64,000 bases of DNA, from NCBI GenBank assembly GCA_030762175.1, contig CM060843.1, positions 33,344,369 to 33,408,368 of the forward strand, in the 5' to 3' direction. The position numbers and the translations under genes are program-made. Source of the DNA: Metallyticus violacea. Its lineage: Eukaryota; Arthropoda; Insecta; Mantodea; Metallyticidae. Each line of letters starts with the position of its first letter. The first letter of the stretch is position 1. Below are positions 53,972 through 64,000 of the stretch, in pieces. The notes under the pieces are model-generated. The model did not search any database. It was not told where the DNA came from and saw only the letters and a program-made list of their open reading frames with translations.

Positions 53972-56138
53972 AATCCAAAATAAACTAACTAAGCTAATCT
54001 AAATTAAACTACACTAAACTAAAGTATACTAAACTATAAACTTAACTATAAACTAAACTAAACTAATTAATAAACTAAATTATAAACTAAACTAAACATA
54101 ACTAAACTAAACTAAACTAAACTAACTTAACCTAACATAACCTAACGTAACCGAACCTAACCTAAACGAAACGAAACTATACCAAAATAAACTACACTAT
54201 AAACTAAATTAAACTATAAACTAAACTATAAACTATACTAAACTATAAACTAAACTAAACTACACTAAAGTAAAATAACCTAAACTAACCTAACCTAAGC
54301 TAAACTAAGCTAAACTAAACTAAACTAACATAACCTAACCTAACATAACTTAAACTATCATAAACTAAAGTAAACTAAACTAACCTAACATAACCTAACC
54401 TAAATAACCTAATCTAAATTAAACTAAACTAAACTATGCTCACCTAACCTAAACTAAACTAAAATAAACCAAACAAAACTAAACTAATCTAAAATAGCCT
54501 AAACTAAACTATAAACTAAACTATGAACTTAAGTATAAAATAAACTAAGATAAACTATAAACTAAAACTAATCTAAACTAAACTAAACTATCCTAACCAC
54601 ACCTAACCGAAACTAAACTAAACTAAACTAAACTAACCTAACATAAACTAAACTAAACTAAAATATAAAATAAACTAAACTATAATCTAAACTATAAGCT
54701 AAACTAAATTTAACTAAACTATAAATTAAATAAACTAAATTAAACTAAACTAAACTAAATTAACCTAACCAAACCTAACCTAACTTAACCTAAACTAAAC
54801 TAAACGAATCTAAACTAAACTAAGTTAAACTAAACTAAACTAAACTATACTAAACCATAAACTAAACTAAACTATAAACTTAACTATACACTAAACTAAA
54901 CTAAACTAAATTAACGAAACTATAAACTAAACTAAAATTAGCTAAACTAACCTAACCTAACCAAACTAAACCTAACCTAACCTAACCTAAAATAAACTAA
55001 ACGAAACTAAACTAAACTAACCTAACCTAAACTAAACTAAACAGCCGTAACCTAAACTAACCTAACCTAATCAAACCTATGCTGAACTAACCTAACCTAA
55101 CATAACCTAACCTAACGTTAACTAAACTTAAATAAACTAAACTAAACTAAATTAATCTAAACTAAACTAATTTAAACTATAAACTTAACTATAAACTAAA
55201 CTAAACTAAAATAAACTAAACTATTCTCACCTAACCTAACCTAAACTAAACTAAACTAATCTAACCTAACTTAACCTAACCTAAACTACATTAAACTAAA
55301 TTAATTATAAACCAAACTAAACTGTAAATAAACTAAAATAAACTAAACTAAACTAAAGTAACATAACTTCACCTAACCTAACCTAACCTAAACTATACTA
55401 AATTAACTAACCTAACCTAACCTAAACTAAACTAAACTAAATTAAATTAACCTAACATAATATAAACTGAACTAAACTAAACTGAACTAAACTACACTAA
55501 CCTAACCTAACATAACCTAACCTAACCTAACCTAACCTAAACTAAACTAAACTAAACTAAACTAATCTAAACTAAACAAATTTAAACTATAAACTAAACT
55601 ATAATATAAACTAAACTAAAATAAAATAAACTAAACTAAACTATCCTAACCTATCCTAACCTAAACTAAGCTAAACTAATCTAACCTTAACTAACCTAAC
55701 CTAAACTACACTAAACTAAACTAAATTATAAACTAAACTTAATTATAAATAAACTAAAATAAACTAAACTAAATTAAACTAATCTAAACTAAAGTAACCT
55801 AACTTCACCTAACCTAACCTAACCTAAACTAAACTAAACTTACCTAACCTAACCTAACCTAACGTAAACTATACTAATCTAAACTAAACTAACTAAGCTT
55901 AACTAAACTAAACTAAACTGAACTAAACTATCCTAACCTAAAATAAATTAATCTAACCTAACCTAACCAAAACGAAACAAACTGAACTAAACTGTAAACT
56001 AAACTATAAACTAAACTAAACTAAACTATAAATTAACTAAACTAAACTAAACTAAGCTAAACTAAAGTAACCTGACTTAACCTAACCTAACCTAAACTAA
56101 AATAAATTAACCTAACCTAACGTAACGTAAAGTAAACT
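53972..56138 (+). repeat. Shortened type B+ unit (2167 bases)
   Basis: Alpha 53972, beta 54151, delta 54525, gccg 55044, next alpha 56139. Near 55390 it jumps ahead relative to 32223-35178, losing about 0.8 kb that includes the variant eta. It keeps the acataaactaaag stretch after beta that the 32 kb unit lost. Confidence 0.8.
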
Positions 56139-58015
56139 AATCCAAAATAAACTAACCACGCTAATCTATACTAAACTACACTAAACTAAACTATACTAAT
56201 CTATATACTTAACTATAAACTAAACTAAACTAATTAATAAACTAAACTATAAACAAAACTAAACATAACTAAACTAAACTAAAATATGAACTAAATTAAC
56301 CATAAACTAAACTAAAATAAACTAAACTATAAATTATCTAAACTAAACTATACTAAAGTAACCTAACTCAACCTAACCTAACCTAACGTAAACTAAACTA
56401 AACTTACCGAATCTAATTCAAACTAAACTAAACTAGAAACTAAAGTAAACTATAAACTAAACTATAAACTAAACTAAACTAAACTAAATTATAAATTATC
56501 TAAACTAAACTAAACTAAACTAAAGTAACCTAACTTAAACTAACCTAACCTAACCTAAACTAAACTAAACTAACCTAACCCAACCTAACCTAAATTAAAC
56601 TAAACTAAACTAAGCTAAGCTAACCTAAACTAAACTAAACTAAAACAAACAGAACTAAACTAAACCAAACCAAACTAAACTAAACTAAACCATAAACTAA
56701 CTATAAACTAAACTAAACTATATTAAAAATTAAACTATATACTAAACTAAACTATACTAAATTAAAATAAATTGAACAAAAGTAAATTAAACAAAACTAA
56801 ACTATACTAAACCAAATTAAACTGAACTATAAACTAAATTATAAACTAAACGAGTCAAATCTAAACTAAACTAAACTAAACTACACTAACCTAACCTAAA
56901 CTAAATTTAACTAAACTAAACAATAAACTAAACTAAACTAAACTATAAACTAAATTATAATCTAACTAAATTAAATTTAACTAACCTAACCTAACCTAAC
57001 CTAAACTAACCTAAAATAAACTAAACTAACCTAACCTAACCTAACCTAACCTAACCAAACTAAACCTAACCTAACATAAACTAAACTAAACTAAACGAAA
57101 CTAAACTAAACTAACCTAAACTAAACTAAACTAAACTACTAAACTAAAATAAACTCACCTAACATAACCTAAGCTAACCTAACCTAAACTAAACTAAAGT
57201 AAACTAAACTAACCTAACCCAACCTAACCTAAATTAAACTAAACTAAACTAAGCTAACCTAACCTAAACTAAACTAAACTAAAACAAACAGAACTAAAAT
57301 AAACCAAACCAAACTAAACTAAACTAAACCATAAACTAAACTAAACTATATTAAAAATTAAACTATATACTAAACTAAACTAAACTAAACTAAATTAAAA
57401 TAAATTAAACAAAACTAAATTAAACAAAACTAAACTATACTAAACGAAACTAAACTGAACTATAAATTAAATTATAAACTAAACGAGTCAAATCTAAACT
57501 AAACTAAACTAAACTACACTAACCTAACCTAACATAACCTAACCTAACCTAACCTAACGTAAACTAAACTAAACTAAATTAAACTCACCTAACCTAACCT
57601 AAACTAAACTAAATTAAATTAACCTAACCTAATACAAACTGAACTTAACTAAACTAAACTACACTAACCAAACCTAACATAACCTAACCTAACCAAACCT
57701 AAACTAAACTTAAGTAAACTAAACTAAACTAAACTAATCTGAACTAAACTAATTTAAACTATAAACTAAACTAAACTAAAATAAACTAAACTAAACTATC
57801 CTAACCTAACCTAACCTAAACTAAACTAATCTAACCTAACCTAACCTAATCTAAACCACACTAAACTAAACTAAATTATAAACTAAACTAAACTATAAAT
57901 AAACTAAAATTATCTAAACTAAACTAAACTATGCTAAACTAAAGTAACCTGACTTAACCTGACCTAACCTAAACTAAAATAAATTAACCTAACCTAACGT
58001 AACGTAAAGTAAACT
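56139..58015 (+). repeat. Shortened type C unit (1877 bases)
   Basis: Third C unit, with eta 56851 and 57484. Near 56897 it is missing about 0.3 kb present in the other two, including their seven-unit CCTAA run. Again no beta. Confidence 0.8.
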
Positions 58016-59900
58016 AATCCAAAATAAACTAACTAAGCTAATCTAAACTAAACTACACTAAACTAAACTATACTAAACTATATACTTAATTATAAACTAA
58101 ACTAAACTAAACAATAAACTAAACTATAAACTAAACTAAACATAACTAAACAAAACTAAACTAAACTAACTTAACCTAACATAACCTAACGTAACCGAAC
58201 CTAACCTAAACGAAACGAAACTAAACTAAACTAAACTACACTATAAACTAAAGTAAACTATAAACTAAACTATAAACTATACTAAACTATAAACTAAACT
58301 AAACTAAACTAAAGTAAAATAACCTAAACTAACCTAACCTAAGCTAAACTAAGCTAAACTAAACTATACTAACATAACCTAACCTAACCTAACCTAAACT
58401 AACATAAACTAAACTAAACTAAACTAACTTTAACATAACCTAACCTAAACTAACATAAACTAAACTCACTAAACTAACTTTAACATAACCTAACCTAAAT
58501 AACCTAATCTAAATTAAACTAAACTAACCTATGCTCACCTAACCGAAACTAAACTAAAATAAACCAAACTAAAGTAAACTAAACTAACCTAACCCAACCT
58601 AAACTAAACCAAGCTAAACTAAACTAAACTAAACTATAAACTAAACAAAACTTAACTAAACTAAACTAAGCCAAAATACGATAACCTAACCTAACCTAAA
58701 CTAACCTAACCTAACCTAAACAAAACTAAACAAAACTAAAGTAAACTAAACTAAACTAATCTAAACTAAACTAACGTAACCTAACCTAACCTAAACTAAA
58801 ATAAACTAAACTAATCTAACCTACCCTAAACTAAACTAAACTAAACTATACTATACTATAAACTAAACTAAACTAAACCATATGCTAAACTAAACTAAAG
58901 TATAAATTAACTAAACTAAACTAAACTTAACTAAAGTAACCTAACCTAACCTAACCTAACATAACCTAAACTAAACTAAATTAACCTAACCTAAGCTAAC
59001 CTGAGCTAAACTATACTAAACTAAACTAAATTAAACTAAACAAAAGTATCAACTTAACCATAAACTAAACTAAACTAAACTATAAACTAAACTTAACTAA
59101 ACTAAATTGTACAGTAAAGAAAATTTAATTAAACTAAATTAAAATAAACTCAACTAAACTGAACTATAAACTAAACTAAACAAATCCAAACTATAAACTA
59201 TACTAAACTAAAGTAAACTAACCTAAACTAACCTGACATATCCTAAACTGAACTAAACTAAAATAAACTAAACTAAACCATAAATTAACCATAAACTAAA
59301 CTAAACTATAAACTAAACTAAACTAAATTAAAAATTAAACTATATACTAAACTAAACTAAACTAAATTAAAATAAATTAAACAAAACTAAATTAAACAAA
59401 ACTAAACTATACTAAACCAAACTAAACTGAACTATAAACTAAATTATAAACTAAACGAGTCAAAGCTAAACTAAACTAAACTACACTAACCTAACCTAAC
59501 ATAACCTAACATAACCTAACATAACCTAACCTAACCTAACCTAACCTAAACTAAACTAAACTCACCTAACCTAACCTAAACTAAACGAAACTAAATTAAA
59601 TTAACCTAACCTAATATAAACTGAACTTAACTAAACTAAACTAAACTACACTAACCAAACCTAACATAACCTAACCTAACCTAACCTAACCTAACCTAAA
59701 CTTAAGTAAACTAAACTTAACTAAACTAATCTAAACTAAACTAATTTAAACTATAAACAAAACTATAAACTAAACTAAACTAAACTAAAATAAACTAAAC
59801 TAAACTATCCTAACCTAACCTAAACTAAACTAAACTAATCTAACCTAACCTAACCTAATCTAAACTACACTAAACTAAATTAAACTTAACTAAACTAAAG
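58016..59900 (+). repeat. Type A unit, interrupted at its end
   Basis: Alpha 58016, beta 58195, zeta 59109, eta 59456. A piece near 58401-58500 is doubled with period 50. About 58785 marks a short loss. The unit follows the standard A path to about 59900, where it breaks into Y-type sequence instead of reaching the next alpha. Confidence 0.8.
58401..58500 (+). repeat. Local tandem duplication, period 50
   Basis: aactaactttaacataacc is present at 58423 and 58473. The related units at 2470 and 37352 have it once. Ten pentamers were copied, keeping the array phase. Confidence 0.8.
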
Positions 59901-60570
59901 TACTAAACTTAACTAAAATAAACTAAGCTAACCTAAACTATCCTAGCCTAACCTAACCTAAATGAAACTAAACTATACTAAACTTAACTAAATTAAAAAA
60001 AACTAAACTAAAAAAAATTATAAACTAAACGAAACTAATTTAAACTAACCTAACCTAACATAACCTAACCTATATTAAGCTTACCTAACCTAAACTAAAC
60101 TAAACTACTATAATAAACTAAACTAACCTAACCTAACCTGACATAACCTAGCCTAAACTAACCTAACCTAAACTAAAAAAAACTAAACTAACCTAAACTA
60201 ACCTAAACTAAACTAAACTAACCTAACCTAACCTAACCTAAATTAACTAAACTAAACTAAACTAAACCAAACTAAAGTAAACTAAACCAAACTAAACTAA
60301 ACTAAACTAAACTAAACCATAAACTAAACTAAACCATAAACTAAACTATATACTAAACTAAATTAAATTATAAACTAAACTATAATCTAAACTAAAATAA
60401 ACTAAATTAAAATAAATTAAACTAAACTAAATTAAACAAAACTAATCTATACTAAACTAAACTAATTTAAACTATAAACTAAACTATAAACTAAACTATA
60501 ATCTAAACTATTAACTAAACTAAACTAAAGTATAAACTAAAATATACTAAAATAAACTAAACTAAACTAT
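59901..60570 (+). repeat. Fragment of a Y unit inside a type A unit
   Basis: aagctaacctaaactatcc, then ctagcctaacc, aatgaaac and tatattaagctt match about 7595-8240 and 21815-22460, the middle of a Y unit. Both edges fall in ordinary A-type DNA. No target-site duplication or transposon end is seen, so recombination rather than transposition is the likely cause. Confidence 0.78.
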
Positions 60571-61686
60571 CCAAACCTAACCTAAACTAAACTAAACTAA
60601 TCTAACCTAACCTAACCTAATCTAAACTACACTAAACTAAATTAAACTTAACTAAACTAAAGTAACCTAACTTCACCTAACCTAACCTAACCTAAAGAGA
60701 ACTAAACTTACCTAACCTAACCTAACCTAACCTAACGTAAACTATACTAATCTAAACTAAACTAACTAAGCTTAACTAAACTAAACTAAACTGAACTAAA
60801 CTATCCCAACATTAATTAAATGAATCTAACCTAACCTAAACTAACCGAAACTAAACTAAACTAAACTATAAATTATCTAAACTAAACTAAATTAAACTTA
60901 ACTAAACTAAAGTAACCTAACTTCACCTAACCTAACCTAACCTAAAGAGAACTAAACTTACCTAACCTAACCTAACATAACCTAAACTAAATTAAACTAA
61001 ACTAAACTCACCTAACCTAACCTAAACTAAACTAAACTAAATTAAATTAACCTAACCTATTATAAACTGAACTTAACTAAACTAAACTAAACTACACTAA
61101 CCAAACATAACATAACCTAACCTAACCTAACCTAAACTAAACTTAAGTAAACTAAACTAAACTAAACTAATCTAAACTAAACTAATTTAAACTATAAACT
61201 AAACTATAAACTAAACTAAACTAAACTAAAATAAACTAAACTAAAATATCCTAACCTAACCTAACCTAAACTAAACTAAACTAATCTAACCTAACCTAAC
61301 CTAATCTAAACTACACTAAACTAAACTAAATTAAACTTAACTATACTAAAGTAACCTAACTTCAACTAACCTAACCTAACCCAAACAAAACTAAACTTAC
61401 CTAACCTAACGTAACCTAACGTAAACTATACTAATCTAAACTAAACTAACTAAGCTTAACTAAACTAAACTAAACTGAACTAAACTATCCTAACCTTAAT
61501 TAAATTAATCTAACCTAACCTAAACTAACCGAAACTAAACTAAACTGTAAACTAAACTATAAACTAAACTAAACTACACTATAAATTATCTAAACTAAAC
61601 TAAACTATGCTAAACTAAAGTAACCTGACTTAACCTAACCTAAACTAAAATAAATTAACCTAACCTAACGTAACGTAAGGTAAACT
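60571..61686 (+). repeat. Type A end with 250-base tandem duplication
   Basis: After the Y fragment the A path resumes. A segment with acttcacc and aaagagaac occurs twice at an offset of exactly 250 (60641 and 60891). The joint at about 60890 reads actaaactaa followed by attaaactta. It then proceeds to the next alpha at 61687. Confidence 0.78.
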
Positions 61687-63314
61687 AATCCAAAATAAAC
61701 TAACTAAGCTAATCTAAATTAAACTACACTAAACTAAACTATACTAAACTATAAACTTAACTATAAACTAAACTAAACTAATTAATAAACTAAACTATAA
61801 ACTAAACTAAACATAACTAAACTAAACTTAACCAAACTAACTTAACCTAACATAACCTAACGTAACCGAACCTAACCTAAACGAAATGAAACTATACTAA
61901 AATAAACTACACTATAAACTAAATTAAACTATAAACTAAACTATAAACTATACTAAACTATAAACTAAACTAAACTACACTAAAGTAAAATAACCTAAAC
62001 TAACCTAACCTAAGCTAAACTAAGCTAAACTAAACTAAACTTACATAACCTAACCTAACATAACCTAAACTAACATAAACTAAAGTACACTAAACTAACC
62101 TAACATAACATAACCTAAATAACCTAATCTAAATTAAACTAAACTAACCTATGCTCACTAAACCTAAACTAAACTAAAATAAACCAAACAAAACTAAACT
62201 AATCTAAAAAAGCCTAAACTAAACTATAAACTAAACTATGAACTTAAGTATAAAATAAACTAAGATAAACTATAAACTAAAACTAATCTAAACTAAACTA
62301 AACTATCCTAACCACACCTAACCGAAACTAAACTAAACTAAACTAAACTAAACTAACCTAACATAAACTAAACTAAACTAAAATATAAAATAAACTAAAC
62401 TATAATCTAAACTATAAACTACACTAAATTTAACTAAACTAAAAATTAAATAAACTAAATTAAACTAAACTAAACTAAATTAACCTAACCAAACCTAACC
62501 TAACTTAACCTAAACTAAACTAAACGAATCTAAACTAAACTAAGTTAAACTAAACTAAACTAAACTATAAACTTAACTATACACTAAACTAAACTAAACT
62601 AAATTAACGAAACTAAAAACTAAACTAAAATTAGCTAAACTAACCTAACCTAACCTAACCTAACCAAACTAAACCTAACTTAACCTAAACTAAACGAAAC
62701 TAAACGAAACTAAACTAACCTAACCTAAACTAAACTAAACTAAACTCACCTAACATAACCTAACCTAAACTAAACTAAACTAAACTAAACTAATCTAAAC
62801 TAAACTAATTTAAACTATAAACTAAACTATAAACTAAACTAAACTAAACTAAAATAAACTAAACTAAACTATCCTAACCTAACCTAACCTAAACTAAACT
62901 AAACTAATCTAACCTAACCTAACCTAATCTAAACTACACTAAACTAAACTAAATTAAACTTAACTAAACTAAAGTAACCTAACTTCACCTAACCTAACCT
63001 AAACAAAACTAAACTTACCTAACCTAACCTAACCTAACGTAAACTATACTAATCTAAACTAAACTAACTAAGCTTAAATAAACTAAACTAAACTGAACTA
63101 AGCTATCCTAACCTAAATTAAATTAATCTAACCTAACCTAAACTAACCGAAACTAAACTAAACTAAACTGTAAACTAAACTATAAATTAAACTAAACTAA
63201 ACTATAAATTATCTAAACTAAACTAAACTATGCTAAACTAAAGTAACCTGACTTAACCTAACCTAACCTAAACTAAAATAAATTAACCTAACCTAACGTA
63301 ACGTAAAGTAAACT
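61687..63314 (+). repeat. Type B unit (1628 bases)
   Basis: Alpha 61687, beta 61866, delta 62240, next alpha 63315. The first half matches the 32.2 and 53.97 kb units (shared actatactaaaataaac). The second half follows 40390-41085. About 25 bases near 62565 (the taaaccataaac piece) are missing. It is a mosaic of two B lineages. Confidence 0.8.
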
Positions 63315-64000
63315 AATCCAAAATAAACTAACTAAGCTAATCTAAACTAAACTACACTAAACTAAACTATACTAAACTATATACTTAACTATAAATTAAA
63401 CTAAACTAATTAATAAACTAAACTATAAACTAAACTAAACATAACTAAACTAAACTAAACTAACTTAACCTAACATAACCTAACGTAACCGAACCTAACC
63501 TAAACGAAACGAAACTAAACTTAACTAAACTACACTATAAACTAAAATAAACTATAAACTAAACTATAAATTATACTAAACTTTAAACTAAACTAAACTA
63601 AACTAAACTAAAGTAAAATAACCTAAATTAACCTAACCTAAGCTAAACTAAGCTAAACTAAACTAAACTAACATAACCTGACCTAACCTAACCTAAACTA
63701 ACATAAACTAAACTAAACTAACCTAACATAACCTAACCTAAATAATCTAATCTAAATTAAACTAAACTAACCTATGCTCACCTAACCTAAACTAAACTAA
63801 AATAAACCAAACTAAACTAAACTAAACTAACCTAACCCAACCTAAACTAAACCAAGCTAAACTAAACTAAACTATAAACCAAACAAAACTTAACTAAACT
63901 AAACTAAACCAAACTAACCTAACCTAACCTAACCTAAACTAAACTAACCTATCCTAAAAAAAACTAAACAAAACTAAAGTAAAGTAAACTAAACTAATCT
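63315..64000 (+). repeat. Start of a type A' unit, cut by the window end
   Basis: Alpha 63315, beta 63489, cctatgctcacc near 63771, then aaaccaagctaaac as at 18065 and 41615. It ends at the window edge before zeta would be expected, so the array continues beyond the window. Confidence 0.8.

Larger units (their letters stand above)
1..64000 (+). repeat. TTAGG/TTAGT-type pentanucleotide satellite array (C-rich strand is +)
   Basis: Every line of the window is built from the five-base unit [A/C]CTAA (TTAGT or TTAGG on the - strand) in one orientation. CCTAA occurs in short runs of two to seven; ACTAA fills most of the rest. Variants usually keep the final AA and change the first three bases (GCTAA, TCTAA, ATTAA, AATAA, CGTAA, ACGAA, ACAAA). 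A seven-base form ACTATAA shifts the phase by two. Stops fall in all six frames about every 15 bases, so no protein is encoded. TTAGG is the telomere repeat of most arthropods, but the short CCTAA runs and the ordered kilobase-scale structure show this is not a terminal telomerase-made tract. It is best read as a telomere-derived or telomere-like satellite in an arthropod-type genome. I see no transposon, tRNA, rRNA or unique DNA. Confidence 0.95.

Noticed and set aside
245..63520. Beta and aaacgaaacg as a CENP-B box
   Set aside because: The - strand has TTCG, but the needed A and CGGG positions do not line up with the known box.
1..64000. Any protein-coding gene or short ORF
   Set aside because: Stops recur about every 15 bases in all six frames. 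The short open stretches are chance gaps where a pentamer is mutated.
1..64000. CRISPR array
   Set aside because: Repeats are five bases and their variants, without constant repeats separated by unique spacers; the ordered landmarks lie kilobases apart.
1..64000. Functional terminal telomere
   Set aside because: CCTAA runs do not exceed about seven units, ACTAA dominates, and kilobase units with fixed order are present.
1..64000. Drosophila virilis-group heptamer satellites (AAACTAT type)
   Set aside because: The heptamer ACTATAA is mostly isolated between pentamers; there are no tandem heptamer arrays.
1..64000. TATA boxes, AATAAA polyadenylation signals and yeast-type origin consensus matches
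   Set aside because: Such AT-rich strings arise constantly from the pentamer variants and carry no information here.

Overview
The whole 64 kb is one satellite array; I see no unique-sequence DNA and no genes. The basic unit is a pentamer, [A/C]CTAA on the + strand, which is TTAG[T/G] on the - strand. CCTAA is the complement of TTAGG, the telomere repeat of most arthropods. ACTAA (TTAGT) differs from it by one base and is the commoner form. Short runs of CCTAA (the longest I found is seven units) alternate with runs of ACTAA (the longest I found is about ten), and single variant units (GCTAA, TCTAA, ATTAA, AATAA, CGTAA, ACGAA, and a seven-base ACTATAA) sit at fixed places. The + strand has typically zero to three G per 60 bases. 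The likeliest source is a eukaryote with TTAGG telomeres, probably an insect or other arthropod, and a subtelomeric or pericentromeric block. The species cannot be named from this sequence.

The array is not random. Landmarks that break the pentamer pattern recur in fixed order and one orientation and define a higher-order repeat. They are alpha (aatccaaaataaac, 21 copies), beta (cgtaaccgaacc, 25 copies including variants), delta (gaacttaagtataaaa), zeta (attgtacagtaaa, 8 copies) and eta (cgagtcaaat, 16 copies). From alpha to alpha there are unit types A (about 2.1 kb, with zeta and eta), B (about 1.63-1.64 kb, with delta), A' (about 2.8-2.9 kb), B+ (2.2-3.0 kb, with delta plus a rare gccg) and C (about 1.9-2.2 kb, with eta but no beta). 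They tend to run A-B-(A' or C); an A-B pair is about 3.73-3.77 kb. Two further unit types complete the set: Y (about 3.17 kb) and H, which opens with a short inverted repeat, the only place where TTAGG lies on the + strand.

Layout: H-A-B-Y (1-9412); short H (9413-11308); H-A-B-A'-Y (11309-23631); H plus a second H-like copy (23632-29960); A-B+-C-A-B-A' (29961-43847); truncated Y then H (43848-47130); patch, B+ tail and C (47131-52133); A-B+-C (52134-58015); A interrupted by a Y fragment (58016-61686); B and the start of A' (61687-64000). Long stretches are near copies of one another: 1-6146 with 11309-17460; 6147-10735 with about 20367-24953; 15901-20660 with 39442-44047; 32650-37745 with about 47410-52520. 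This implies recent unequal exchange or amplification of 5-15 kb pieces.

Coding is effectively excluded. A period of five is coprime with three, so TAA recurs in all three + frames and TAG in all three - frames about every 15 bases. If the block does anything, it is as DNA structure, as a protein-binding array or as a repeat-RNA template. All comparisons were made by eye, so identities are qualitative and junctions are good to roughly 5-20 bases.
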